DNA from: Sphingobacteriales bacterium
GTDB taxonomy: Bacteria; Bacteroidota; Bacteroidia; Chitinophagales; Chitinophagaceae
Direction: 5' to 3'
Length of the DNA stretch: 64,000 bases
Assembly (NCBI GenBank): GCA_016708305.1
Contig: JADJGB010000008.1
Coordinates: 1 to 64,000, forward strand
In this document: piece after piece, positions 19,957 through 29,679 of the stretch
Layout: every line of letters starts with the position of its first letter
Numbering within the stretch: the stretch's first letter is position 1
Made by a program: the position numbers and the translations under genes
Notes under the pieces: model-generated
Seen by the model: the letters and a program-made list of their open reading frames with translations, nothing else
Told to the model about the DNA's origin: nothing
Database searches by the model: none

Positions 19957-21960
19957 TAAGAATCAAATTAAGGGTCTTTATTTTTTTTCTAATACTTTTT
20001 GGTTTTGGCAATACTCTTTTTGCCCAAAATCAGGTTTGCGGTTTTGATGAACTGTATCGTCAAAAAATGAGCAACCCGGAAACAACCGCCCGAATTGCCG
20101 AAACAAACAGGAGCATTTCATTAGTGCAGGCAGCTGTAAAAAGAGACAGAGAAAAAATAAAAGAAATAAAAGGAGCGCAGATACAAAGTAATATTTATGA
20201 ACTACCTGTGGTGGTACATATTATTCACAAAGGAGATCCAATTGGCACAGAAAATAATCCTTCAGATGCTACTATCCAGGGAATGATTGATTTTTTAAAT
20301 AAGGTTTATTTCGGGCAAAACGCTTCCAATGCCGTAGCTATGCCAATTCGGTTTACACTGGCCAAACGATGGATGGGATGTTTGCCCACCAATGGAATAA
20401 ACAGAGTAGATGCAAGCAATAACTCCAAATATGTATCTAATGGGGTAAATATGAATTTCTTTGAACCCGCCTTGTCCGAAATAGACATGAAAAATCTGAG
20501 TAAATGGCCTTCAAAGGATTATTATAATATCTGGATAGTGTGGAAGATTTATAACAGTAATCCCAACCAGATAACTTACGGATATTCTTACCTGCCCAAT
20601 GAGTTGGAAAGCTTGGATGGAACGGTTATTATTGGCAGCGTTGCCAATAACTATTCGCTCACACTCCCTCATGAGTTGGGACATGCGCTGGGGCTTTACC
20701 ACACTTTTGACGGAGGAGACGGTGTAAGGTGTCCCAGCAATACAAATTGCGAAACTCAGGGGGACAGAGTGTGTGATACCGACCCGCACACATCTACTTA
20801 TGATTGCCCAAGCAGTACTGCCATCAACCCTTGCACCGGATTGCCGTGGGGAGAACTGCCTTTGAATATTATGGGGTATTTTAGTTGCAGAGCCAAGTTT
20901 ACGCAAGGTCAGGCAGACAGAGCGGTAGCTTCTTTGCTCACATACCGAAAATCTTTGACCGAGTCCACTGGAGGCCAGCCTTTGCTTAATTATGCTGCAC
21001 CCCAATCAATTCCTTACCAGACTACCATTTCATCAGGCTCGCACAATGGTATAGGCATCAAAAATGTTTTGTTGGCAGCGTTGAAATATCAGTCGCAGAA
21101 TTATGCATCAAGTATTAAGATTCCTTATGAAGACCATAGTTGTATTACGGGCGGCAATATTGATGTGGGTACACCTTCTGACTTGCAGGTAGTAACAGGC
21201 AATAAAGCGCAGATTGTAAAAGCCTGGCTCGACCTGAACAATAGCGGAACCTATGAAGCCGAAGAACTTTTGGGCACAAGCACCAGTTCGGGTGCCGATG
21301 ATTATACTCATTCTTTCCAATTAGATGTTCCGGTTTTGGCTAAAGCGGTTTTGAACTCACCTTTGAGATTAAGAATAGCTGCAGAAAACACAGGCAATCC
21401 AAACTTTAGTTTCGACACTCAATTGCAAAATGGTCAGGTGAAAGACTTTTCTGTAACAATAGAAAACAAAAAACCCTCGGCGGTAGTATTTAATAATCTG
21501 TCGGTTCAGTTGGTTAATGACAGCCTTCGCATAAGCTGGGAGTCATTGAAGGAGTACAAAGTAAAGTCTTTTCAGGTGCAGGTTTCCAAAGACAGTGTTT
21601 CGGGTTTTAAAACAGTGGGTGAGTTAGATTCAAAATCATTGAATGGTTATTCGGTATCGGCATTGACTTACGCCACTACTATTTTGTTTAATAATGTTTC
21701 ACAAATACTGGTGGGTATTGTATTTGTGGGCTTATTATTTGTAAGACCTGTTCATCGTAAAAAACTTTCACAACAGTTATTATACATTTCAGATATTGTT
21801 GTATTATTTTTATCTACTTCGGCCTCCTGCCGTAAGAAAAGGGACCTACCCCGCCCACCCCACCTAAGGAAACAAAATATTATGTGAGAATTGCCTTTGT
21901 GGACAGTGGCAACGAATTGAAATACTCCAATGTGGTAAGTTTTGTAAAAAAGGAAAAGTA
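19941..21960 (+). CDS. Secreted M43-type zinc metalloprotease with GEVED domain, end frameshifted
   Basis: About 670 residues. A signal peptide (VFIFFLILFGFGNTLFAQ) precedes a pro-region. The catalytic domain has the extended zinc site HELGHALGLYHTFDGGD, followed by conserved cysteines and the Met-turn LNIMGYFSC, as in cytophagalysin/pappalysin proteins. A GEVED-type beta-domain follows (IDVGTPSDLQVVTGNKAQ through VKDFSVTIEN), then a fibronectin-like stretch. The last part carries a hydrophobic segment and a proline-rich stretch. A shift near 21885 leads to the natural end RIAFVDSGNELKYSNVVSF. It is likely exported to degrade extracellular protein. Confidence 0.85.
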
Positions 21961-22106
21961 AATACTCCTTAATCTGTAACTTTTCCTTATACGGCATATA
22001 ATTTTCCCTTTATGCCACAATTCCATTAGGTTTTGTGGTTTTTTATACTTGCTTTGTATTCCGTAATACGGAATATATGAAATCTAAAAATCCCCTTACC
22101 CCAAAT

Positions 22107-22290
22107 GGTGAACGAGTACCGTAAACCCGGTACTGAGATCAGAAAAATCGGAGCATAAGTTTTATGTTTATAGCGTATCTGCCTATTATGATGCAGAGCG
22201 GAAGAAAGGCAGAAAAAAGACAGGCCCCTATTTGGGAAGGATTACCCAGCAAGACGGCTTCATCGAAGCCATATCCAGAAAAGTGCCGAA
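22107..22290 (+). pseudogene. Transposase N-terminal fragment (IS1634/IS4-like)
   Basis: A start (MVNEYRKPGTEIRKIG) and, after one shift, HKFYVYSVSAYYDAERKKGR with KKTGPYLGRITQQDG resemble the N-terminus of IS1634-type transposases, where a host-like peptide ends in a YLGRI motif. The frame is then lost. No catalytic domain follows. It marks the left side of the accessory cassette and is probably dead. Confidence 0.4.
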
Positions 22291-22434
22291 AGACCTACGG
22301 ACAACATTGACAAGTGGACAACATAAAGACCATATTGCAACAGAACAGCGAGTAAGCCGACACTCAATGCCTGAGCTTCTGTATTTTTTATTTTTCCCAC
22401 CGCACATTTTTATTCAATTTCCCCGACACACAGC

Positions 22435-22464
22435 AAGCACATTTGCAAACCGCACCAAGCCCAC
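22435..22464 (+). repeat. Left 30-bp boundary repeat of the cassette
   Basis: It begins AAGCACATTTGCAAACCGCA and continues for ten bases. The sequence at 29282-29311 matches it in 27 of 30 positions in the same orientation. The differences are T/G at position 8, C/A at 22 and C/A at 28. It lies upstream of the antitoxin gene, outside any coding sequence. Confidence 0.65.
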
Positions 22465-22539
22465 CCACCACCCAAAGTTTGCAAAAGAGCCGTTTCCCTA
22501 CCCTTGACAACTCTAATTTTCGGCATTTTTTCAAAATTG

Positions 22540-22553
22540 CTGCCGTTTCATAG
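22540..22553 (+). repeat. 14-base repeat upstream of the antitoxin gene
   Basis: CTGCCGTTTCATAG, 63 bases before the antitoxin ATG. An identical copy lies at 23339-23352 directly before the toxin ATG. The antitoxin start itself (ATGAAACG) is the reverse complement of the inner eight bases CGTTTCAT. The position fits an operator for an autoregulating HTH antitoxin, which is an inference. Confidence 0.5.
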
Positions 22554-22616
22554 TTTTTTGTATTTTTGCTTAAAATATAGGAAGTCATCGCAACAGATAA
22601 ACTACATACCGACAAA

Positions 22617-23331
22617 ATGAAACGCTATTTCAAAAGCAAAACCGTTTTTGAAACGCAGGACATTGCTGCCTTTTATGAACAAACCGAAAAGAACATTAAG
22701 TCGACAACGGTAAATTGGCGTGTTCATACATTAGTGCAATCAGGCGTTTTGCAACGCATCGGCAGAGGAAAATTTACGCTTGGCGAAGGCAAAAGTTACG
22801 TTCCTGAAATTTCATCGGGAACAAAAAAAAATTTTCAAAAAACTGAAAGCGGAATTTCTTTTTGCTAATCTATGTGTTTGGAACACTTCTATTCTCAACG
22901 AATTTATGCAACATCAGCCCAACCGTTTTTTCTTGTTGGTAGAAACGGACAAGGAAACAACCAATTCGGTTTTTTACTTTTTGCGGGAAATTAAAAAATC
23001 AGTTTTCATCGAGCCGACAAATGACATTTTAGAAAAATACATAGTAAATGAAAAAGAAATATTTATTGTAAAACCACTTGTTACCGAAGCCCCAACGCAA
23101 AATATAAACGGAGTAGAAACCGCAACCATTGAAAAAATGTTGGTGGACATTTTTTGTGATGACGTGATTTTTTCGGCTCAAAAAGGTGCAGAAATGCGGA
23201 CAATTTTCAAAGAGGCGTTTGCAAAATACACGATAAATCAAAGTAAAATGCTTCGTTATGCCGACAGGAGAAGAAAAAAAGAAGAATTAAACCAATTTGT
23301 AAAAACAGTTCCAAATTTATGGCAGCAATGA
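22617..23331 (+). CDS. AbiEi-like/DUF6577 HTH antitoxin, frameshifted
   Basis: About 238 residues. The N-terminal winged helix is MKRYFKSKTVFETQDIAAFY with TVNWRVHTLVQSGVLQRIGR and GKFTLG. The C-terminal domain includes FFLLVETDKETTNSVFYFLR and NGVETATIEKMLVDIFCDDV, as in antitoxins paired with AbiEii nucleotidyltransferases. The single shift near 22830 lies in a run of nine A and is repaired by removing one. It is 22 bases upstream of the toxin gene. Type IV AbiE antitoxins bind their own promoter; the paired 14-base repeats fit that. Confidence 0.72.
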
Positions 23332-23338
23332 AAAATAA

Positions 23339-23352
23339 CTGCCGTTTCATAG
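23339..23352 (+). repeat. 14-base repeat between antitoxin and toxin genes
   Basis: Second copy of CTGCCGTTTCATAG. It fills the 22-base gap between the antitoxin stop and the toxin ATG at 23354. Its position overlaps where a ribosome would load for the toxin, so binding here could also affect translation. See the copy at 22540. Confidence 0.5.
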
Positions 23353-23353
23353 A

Positions 23354-24407
23354 ATGATAAACTTAAACGAAATATCAATAGAGTGGCTTAACCAAGTGTC
23401 AAAGCAACACCGCAATACGGCCAAAATTCTTGTTGAGAAGATTATGCGTACCTTGTTGCTGTTGGAAGGTTTTACAAAGCAAAACCTTTCCTTTATTTTC
23501 AAAGGCGGAACAGCATTGATGTTGCATTTCAATTCAACAAAACGTCTTTCAATAGATATTGACATTATTCTGCCGAATGAAATCAAAGACTTGGAAAGTA
23601 TTTTAGATGCAATCGTAAAAGAGCAAGGATTTTTAAGAAAAGAATTACAACACCGAAGTGCCAATTCAAAAATCAAAAAAGAACATTACAAATTTTTCTT
23701 TACACCTTTACACAAAACCAACAAAGATGAAGAATATGTTTAGCTGGACATTTTATTTGAAGAAATAAATTATGCCAACATAATTTATCTTCCTGTTAAT
23801 TCTGATTTTATTCCGCAATCAGGCAAACCGCTTAACGTAAATGTTCCGAGTTTGGAAGATATTTGGGCGATAAACTTACAGCTTTTGCACCCAACACCAC
23901 AGGAATTCCCTACTTCAAAAAGGATGATAGTATGAGTATGGAAATCATCAAACAACTGTACGACATCGGGAATTTGTTTGATGCGGTAACAGATATTGAG
24001 CACCATTAAAACTACGTTTTATCGCTTCGCTAAAACAGAAATTGCTTATCGAAATTCAGAAAAGATTACAGAAAATAATGTATTGGAAGACATTTACGAA
24101 ACAGCTCTTTGTATTGTAAGTAGAGGCACAGACGGAAAAGGAAATTTTGACGAACTGCTAAACGGTATTTTACGAATAAATGGGATTATTTTTTCGAAAA
24201 GTTATCACATCGAAAAGGGTAATCGCCCACGCTTCAAAAGTGGCTTTCCTTTCGACTTTGATACAATACGATGCAAAAATGATTGACAAGTTTGAAAACC
24301 CGCTTCAACCAAAAGATTGGCAGATTGGCGAACCACTCAACAGCAAGTTGAATAAACTGAAAAAATCCAACCCTGAAGCGTTTTTTTATTGGTATAAGAT
24401 TTACTAA
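23354..24407 (+). CDS. AbiEii/AbiGii-type nucleotidyltransferase toxin, with one stop and frameshifts
   Basis: About 350 residues. The nucleotidyltransferase motif is intact: FIFKGGTALMLHFNSTKRLS followed by IDIDIILPNEI, giving the GG-T and DxD residues. Further family segments are VPSLEDI...GDKLTAFAPNTTGIPY, with the conserved DKLTAFAP, and QLYDIGNLFDAVTDIEHI. The C-terminal half is helical. In-frame TAG at 23741-23743 replaces a codon inside EEYV-LDILFEE. Shifts occur near 23865, 24005 and 24225. From family knowledge such toxins transfer nucleotides, for example to tRNA, and block translation during phage attack. Confidence 0.72.
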
Positions 24408-24444
24408 CTGAAAAGCAGATAAAACAAAGATGTTGAAACAATAA

Positions 24445-27400
24445 ATGAACTCAATTATATTCATAGATACGGAAATTGAACCTAAGAGCGGGAAAGTTCT
24501 TGACATTGGAAGTGTCAAGGACAACGGTGCTTCTTTCCATAAAACTTCGATAGCTGAGTTTATCCAATTTCTCAACGGGACACGATTTGTCTGCGGACAC
24601 AACATTTTCAATCACGACATCAAATACATTGGCAAAGCCCTCAATGATGCAGGAATATGTTCGTCAAACATCATTGACACTTTGTTTCTTTCGCCTTTGC
24701 TTTTCCCGACAAAGCCGTATCATTCATTACTCAAAGACGACAAACTGCAATCCGAAGACACAAACAATCCATTGAATGATTCTATCAAAGCGAAAGATTT
24801 GTTGAATGACGAAATTGCTACTTTCAAGCAGACAGACGACACGCTCAAGCAAATTTTTTATTTGCTGTTAAACGACAAAAAAGAGTTCTACGCATTTTTT
24901 CGTTACATCAGATACAGCAGTACAAGCATAGACATTAAAATACTAATTCGTGAAAAATTCAAAAATGAAATTTGCGAACAGGTTGATTTAGCAAAAATCA
25001 TTTCAGAAAAACCGATTGAACTAGCTTACTGTTTATCGCTAATCAACTCTTTTGTTCAGCACAAAAAAGTACATTCCATAACACCGCCTTGGGTTTTAAA
25101 AAATTATCCTGAAGTGGAACGGATAATGTTTCGTCTAAGAAACATACCTTGTGTAAGTGGTTGCGAATACTGTAATCAGGCATTAGACGCAAATAAAGGG
25201 CTAAAAAGATTTTTCGGTTTTGATTCTTACCGAAATTACAGTGGAGAACCTTTACAAGAAAAAGCAGTTAAAGCAGCGATTAACAACAAATCTATTCTTG
25301 CTGTTTTTCCGACAGGAGGCGGAAAGTCAATCACGTTTCAAGTTCCTGCTTTGATGAGCGGAGAAACTTCAAAAGGTTTAACCATTGTGATTTCGCCTTT
25401 GCAATCATTAATGAAAGACCAAGTTGACAATCTTGAAAAAATTGGAATTACAGATGCAGTTACAATAAACGGCTTACTTGACCCGATTGAAAGAGCAAAA
25501 TCTTTTGAAAGAATTGAAGACGGTTCGGCTTCCATTCTTTACATATCACCAGAATCATTACGCTCAAAAACAATCGAAAGATTAGTTTTAGGAAGAAAAA
25601 TTTCTCGTTTTGTTATTGACGAAGCACACTGTTTTTCATCGTGGGGACAAGATTTCAGAGTTGATTATTTATACATTGGAGATTTTATCAAAACCATTCA
25701 AGAAAAGAAAAATCTTGAAGACGGAATTCCTGTTTCGTGTTTTACAGCAACAGCAAAACAAAAAGTAATTGAAGACATACGAGATTATTTCAGAGAAAGA
25801 CTTTCGCTTAATCTTGAATTATTTACTTCAATAGCATCACGAACAAATTTACAATACAAAGTTTTTGAAAAAGGAGACGAAGAAGAGAAATATCAAGCAG
25901 CGAGAGATTTGATTGAAGAAAAAAATTGTCCGACAATCATTTACGTTTCACGTACACGAAAAGCCTACACACTTGCTGAACGCTTGAAAGAAGACGGGTT
26001 TAATGCTAAACCGTATCACGGTAAAATGGATAAGCAGGAAAAATCTGAAAACCAAGATTCGTTTATCAACGGAGAAACTCAGATAATGGTGGCTACTTCT
26101 GCTTTTGGAATGGGCGTTGACAAAAAAGACGTTGGAATGGTTATTCATTATGAAATTTCCGATTCACTTGAAAACTATATTCAGGAAGCAGGACGAGCAG
26201 GACGAGACGAAGATATCACGGCTGATTGTTTTGTGTTGTTTAACGAAGAAGATTTAAGCAAACATTTTATTCTGTTAAATCAAACGAAGCTTTCCATTAA
26301 AGAAATTCAGCAAGTTTGGAAAGCCATAAAAGATATTACAAGATTCCGTTCATCTGTTTCAAATTCCGCTTTGGAAATTGCACGAAAAGCAGGTTGGGAC
26401 GACAATGTTGTTGAAATTGAAACAAGAGTTACAACAGCCATTGCAGCGTTGGAAGATGCGGGATATTTGAAACGTGGACAAAATATACCGAGAATTTTCG
26501 CCAACAGTATCCTTTCAAAAAACGCACAGGAAGCTATTGGCAAAATCAATGCTTCGGAAAAATTTGTTGGAAACCAAAAAGAAAAAGGTGTAAGAATTAT
26601 CAAGAAACTTTTTTCAAGCAAAAGCAGAAAGCAATCAAGCGATGAAGTCGCAGAATCAAGAATTGATTATATCAGCGACCACTTAGGAATTGTAAAAGAA
26701 GAAGTGATAAACATTGTCAATCTTTTGCGCGAAGAAAAGATTTTAGCCGATGCAAAAGATTTAACCGCTTTTATCAAAAAAGGAGAAAACAAAAATCATT
26801 CGTCCAATATCGTTGACACATTCAATAAAATTGAAAATTTTTTGCTTCCAATCATTGAAGAACAAGAAAAAGTATTTCACATCAAAGAACTGAACGAACA
26901 AGCGGAAGAAAAAGGACTTGACGACATCAGCACCAACAAGATTAAAGCCATTTTCAATTTTTGGGTAATCAAGAATTGGATTAAGCGAAAAGGTTTAGAA
27001 TCAAGAAATCACATTGCAGTCCTTTCATTATACCCGAAAGAATTATTGAAAGAAAAATTAGAGAAACGGCACGAATTGGCGAAATTCATTATTGAACTTC
27101 TCTATGAAAAAAGTAATGTAAACGCTTCGGAAAAAGATGCGGTAAAGGAAGAAGTGTTGGTTGAATTTTCCGTTCACGAGCTAAAAGATGCTTATGAAGC
27201 GAGTACAAGCCTGTTCAAAATGGACATCTGTATTGACGATATTGAGGACACGCTTTTTTACTTATCAAGAATAGAAGCCATAAAAATTGAAGGCGGTTTT
27301 TTGGTGGTGTATAATCGTTTGACCATTGAACGAACGGAACAGGATAACAAAAAACGCTACACAAAAGACGATTATCAAAAACTGCATCAGTTTTACGAAA

Positions 27401-29265
27401 ACAAAGTTCAGCAAATTCACATCGTTGGCGAATACGCCAAGAAAATGATTGATGACTACAAAAGCGCTTTGCAGTTTGTAGAAGATTATTTTCATTTAAA
27501 TTATTCATCGTTTTTACACAGATATTTTCCGGGCAGTCGTCAAAATGAAATCAAACGAAACATTACGCCAGCTAAATTCAGAGAACTTTTCGGAGAACTT
27601 TCGCCAACACAATTGAAAATCATAAACGACAACGAAACTAAATTCATTGTTGTTGCTGCTGGTCCGGGAAGCGGAAAAACCAGAGTTTTGGTTCACAAAT
27701 TGGCTGCGTTGCTTTTAATGGAAGATGTGAAGCACGAACAGTTATTGATGATTACATTTTCAAGAGCAGCAGCAACCGAATTTAAAAATCGTTTGCTTAA
27801 ACTTATTGGGAATGCAGCAAACTATATTGAAATAAAAACTTTCCATTCTTACTGTTTTGATTTGTTGGGTAAAGTGGGCAGTCTAGAAAAATCGGATGAA
27901 ATCTTAAAAAAGACAATTCAGAAGATAAAGAACAACGAAGTTGAAGCAAGCCGAATAACAAAAACCGTTTTGGTAATTGACGAAGCCCAAGATATTGACA
28001 AAGACGAGTTTGGTTTGATAAGTGCGTTAATGGAACAGAACGAAGAAATGCGGGTAATTGCAGTTGGCGATGACGACCAAAATATCTATGAATTTAGAGG
28101 TGCGAGTTCAAAATATCTAGAACAATTCATTCGTGTCAATAATGCAGTCAAACACGAATTGGTTGAGAATTACAGGAGCAAAAATAACCTTGTTAATTTT
28201 TCAAATCAATTTGTAAAACGAATTTCACACCGACTAAAACAAACGCCAATCATAGCAAAGCAAAACGACAATGGGCAAATAAATATCATTCGTTATCAAA
28301 GTGCCAATCTTATCAATCCACTTGTACAAGACATTCTGACAATCGGACTTTCGGGAACAACTTGTGTGCTGACAAAGACAAATGAAGAAGCGCTTCAAAT
28401 TACGGGGTTACTTTCAAAAAATAACATTCAAGCAAAATTAATTCAGAGCAATGACGGTTTTAGTTTGTACAATATGGATGAAGTTCGATATTTTTTAAAT
28501 CAGTTGAATTTGACTGATGATGTTTATACTATGACTGATGAAATTTGGTTAACCGCAAAACGTGAAGTGGTAAACAAATATCGCCACAGCACGAAATTGG
28601 AAATTTTAGGAAACATCATTAAAGAATTTGAAGCATCAAATCTGAAAAAGAAATACAAATCCGACTTAGAAGTTTTCATTCGTGAATCTAAATTGGAAGA
28701 CTTTTATAGCGAAAATGGCGAGACAATTTTTGTTTCAACCATTCATAAGGCAAAAGGGAAAGAATTTGACAATGTTTTTCTAATGCTTGAAAACTTCAAT
28801 CCCGCAACAGACGAAGCAAAACGACTTTTGTATGTGGCAATGACAAGGGCAAAAATAAACCTGACAATTCATCTTAACTCAAACATTTTTGACAACATCA
28901 CAGCAAACAATTTAGAACGAATTGAAAACAAAGAAACACATTTGCAGCCGAACGAATTAGCAATGAACTTGTCGTTAAAAGACGTTTGGCTTGACTATTT
29001 CATAACCCGACAACATTTGGTTTATCAACTCAAAAGCGGAGACAGTTTAACAGTAAAAGGCGATGAATGTTTGGACGAGAAAGGAAAATCCGTTTTGAAA
29101 TTTTCAAAGCAGTTCGTTGGACAAATTGAAACTATGAAAGAAAAAAACTATGTATTGAAAAGTGCGAAGGTGAATTTCATAGTGTATTGGAAAAAAGTAG
29201 ATAGCGAACAAGAAACGAAAATAATTTTACCAGAACTTTATTTTGAAAGAAGCAATCTTGAATAG
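24445..29265 (+). CDS. Giant exonuclease-RecQ-UvrD fusion helicase
   Basis: Intact at 1,606 residues. Residues 1-100 are a DEDDh-type exonuclease-like domain: FIDTE (D8, E10), GHNIFNHDIKYI (D58) and YHSLLKDD (HxxxxD, H93/D98). A CxxxCxxC cluster (C236, C240, C243) precedes a RecQ-like SF2 helicase with PTGGGKS (289-295), DEAHCFSSWGQDFR (392 on), TSAFGMGVDK and QEAGRAGRDE. A long helical middle follows. An SF1 UvrD-like helicase then has GPGSGKT (1073-1079), DEAQDID (1179 on), GDDDQNIYEFRGA, STIHKAKGKEFD and LLYVAMTRAK. All core motifs are present. It lies 38 bases after the toxin gene. A role in DNA-targeting defence or repair is inferred from context. Confidence 0.85.
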   Translation: MNSIIFIDTEIEPKSGKVLDIGSVKDNGASFHKTSIAEFIQFLNGTRFVCGHNIFNHDIKYIGKALNDAGICSSNIIDTLFLSPLLFPTKPYHSLLKDDKLQSEDTNNPLNDSIKAKDLLNDEIATFKQTDDTLKQIFYLLLNDKKEFYAFFRYIRYSSTSIDIKILIREKFKNEICEQVDLAKIISEKPIELAYCLSLINSFVQHKKVHSITPPWVLKNYPEVERIMFRLRNIPCVSGCEYCNQALDANKGLKRFFGFDSYRNYSGEPLQEKAVKAAINNKSILAVFPTGGGKSITFQVPALMSGETSKGLTIVISPLQSLMKDQVDNLEKIGITDAVTINGLLDPIERAKSFERIEDGSASILYISPESLRSKTIERLVLGRKISRFVIDEAHCFSSWGQDFRVDYLYIGDFIKTIQEKKNLEDGIPVSCFTATAKQKVIEDIRDYFRERLSLNLELFTSIASRTNLQYKVFEKGDEEEKYQAARDLIEEKNCPTIIYVSRTRKAYTLAERLKEDGFNAKPYHGKMDKQEKSENQDSFINGETQIMVATSAFGMGVDKKDVGMVIHYEISDSLENYIQEAGRAGRDEDITADCFVLFNEEDLSKHFILLNQTKLSIKEIQQVWKAIKDITRFRSSVSNSALEIARKAGWDDNVVEIETRVTTAIAALEDAGYLKRGQNIPRIFANSILSKNAQEAIGKINASEKFVGNQKEKGVRIIKKLFSSKSRKQSSDEVAESRIDYISDHLGIVKEEVINIVNLLREEKILADAKDLTAFIKKGENKNHSSNIVDTFNKIENFLLPIIEEQEKVFHIKELNEQAEEKGLDDISTNKIKAIFNFWVIKNWIKRKGLESRNHIAVLSLYPKELLKEKLEKRHELAKFIIELLYEKSNVNASEKDAVKEEVLVEFSVHELKDAYEASTSLFKMDICIDDIEDTLFYLSRIEAIKIEGGFLVVYNRLTIERTEQDNKKRYTKDDYQKLHQFYENKVQQIHIVGEYAKKMIDDYKSALQFVEDYFHLNYSSFLHRYFPGSRQNEIKRNITPAKFRELFGELSPTQLKIINDNETKFIVVAAGPGSGKTRVLVHKLAALLLMEDVKHEQLLMITFSRAAATEFKNRLLKLIGNAANYIEIKTFHSYCFDLLGKVGSLEKSDEILKKTIQKIKNNEVEASRITKTVLVIDEAQDIDKDEFGLISALMEQNEEMRVIAVGDDDQNIYEFRGASSKYLEQFIRVNNAVKHELVENYRSKNNLVNFSNQFVKRISHRLKQTPIIAKQNDNGQINIIRYQSANLINPLVQDILTIGLSGTTCVLTKTNEEALQITGLLSKNNIQAKLIQSNDGFSLYNMDEVRYFLNQLNLTDDVYTMTDEIWLTAKREVVNKYRHSTKLEILGNIIKEFEASNLKKKYKSDLEVFIRESKLEDFYSENGETIFVSTIHKAKGKEFDNVFLMLENFNPATDEAKRLLYVAMTRAKINLTIHLNSNIFDNITANNLERIENKETHLQPNELAMNLSLKDVWLDYFITRQHLVYQLKSGDSLTVKGDECLDEKGKSVLKFSKQFVGQIETMKEKNYVLKSAKVNFIVYWKKVDSEQETKIILPELYFERSNLE

Positions 29266-29281
29266 TCTAACGCATAGGTAG

Positions 29282-29311
29282 AAGCACAGTTGCAAACCGC
29301 ACAAAGCCAAC
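29282..29311 (+). repeat. Right 30-bp boundary repeat of the cassette
   Basis: It begins AAGCACAGTTGCAAACCGCA, 17 bases after the helicase stop. It matches the repeat at 22435-22464 in 27 of 30 positions in direct orientation. The IS66 left end starts eight bases beyond it, so the IS may have landed beside the boundary. Confidence 0.65.
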
Positions 29312-29406
29312 GCTAAAACGTAGCCACCCGACCAATCCCGTATTGCTCATTCCATCAATCCGGAGAGTTTTGCAAGGAAGATTTTCAGATGAACAAGCAA
29401 TGACAG

Positions 29407-29679
29407 ATGGAAGCTCTGATAGAACAGTACAAGCAGGGTGGATTAAGCGTAAAAGAAATTTGCACACAAAATCAGGTTGGTTATCACACCCTTCAGTACT
29501 GGCGCTATAAAGAAAAGCGCCATGCCCGGAAAAATCAGGCAGTCTTTTTATCCATACGGACGACAGCCCGGCCATCTGAGGGCAAAGTGCTTGTGAGCTA
29601 TCCCAATGGGGTTACCGTCAGCCTTGATTGTTTCGATCCCAATCAGATTCTTCAGCTATTGCAATTAGGTAATGTTTAA
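29407..29679 (+). CDS. tnpA: IS66-family accessory protein TnpA
   Basis: 90 residues. The N-terminal HTH reads MEALIEQYKQGGLSVKEICT with YHTLQYWRYKEKR, the standard fold of IS66 OrfA. The C-terminal half (GKVLVSYPNGVTVSLDCFDP) is the short beta-segment typical of the family. The stop overlaps the tnpB start by eight bases, so the two are translationally coupled. Confidence 0.85.
   Translation: MEALIEQYKQGGLSVKEICTQNQVGYHTLQYWRYKEKRHARKNQAVFLSIRTTARPSEGKVLVSYPNGVTVSLDCFDPNQILQLLQLGNV

Larger units (their letters stand above)
22291..22616. other. Non-coding left boundary of the AbiE-helicase cassette
   Basis: No gene is visible. The stretch is C-rich on the top strand (ACCAAGCCCACCCACCACCC), unlike the AT-rich genes that follow. 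It contains the left 30-bp boundary repeat, the motif TTTGCAAA twice, and the first copy of the 14-base repeat that recurs before the toxin gene. The antitoxin promoter should lie in the last 80 bases. Confidence 0.5.
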
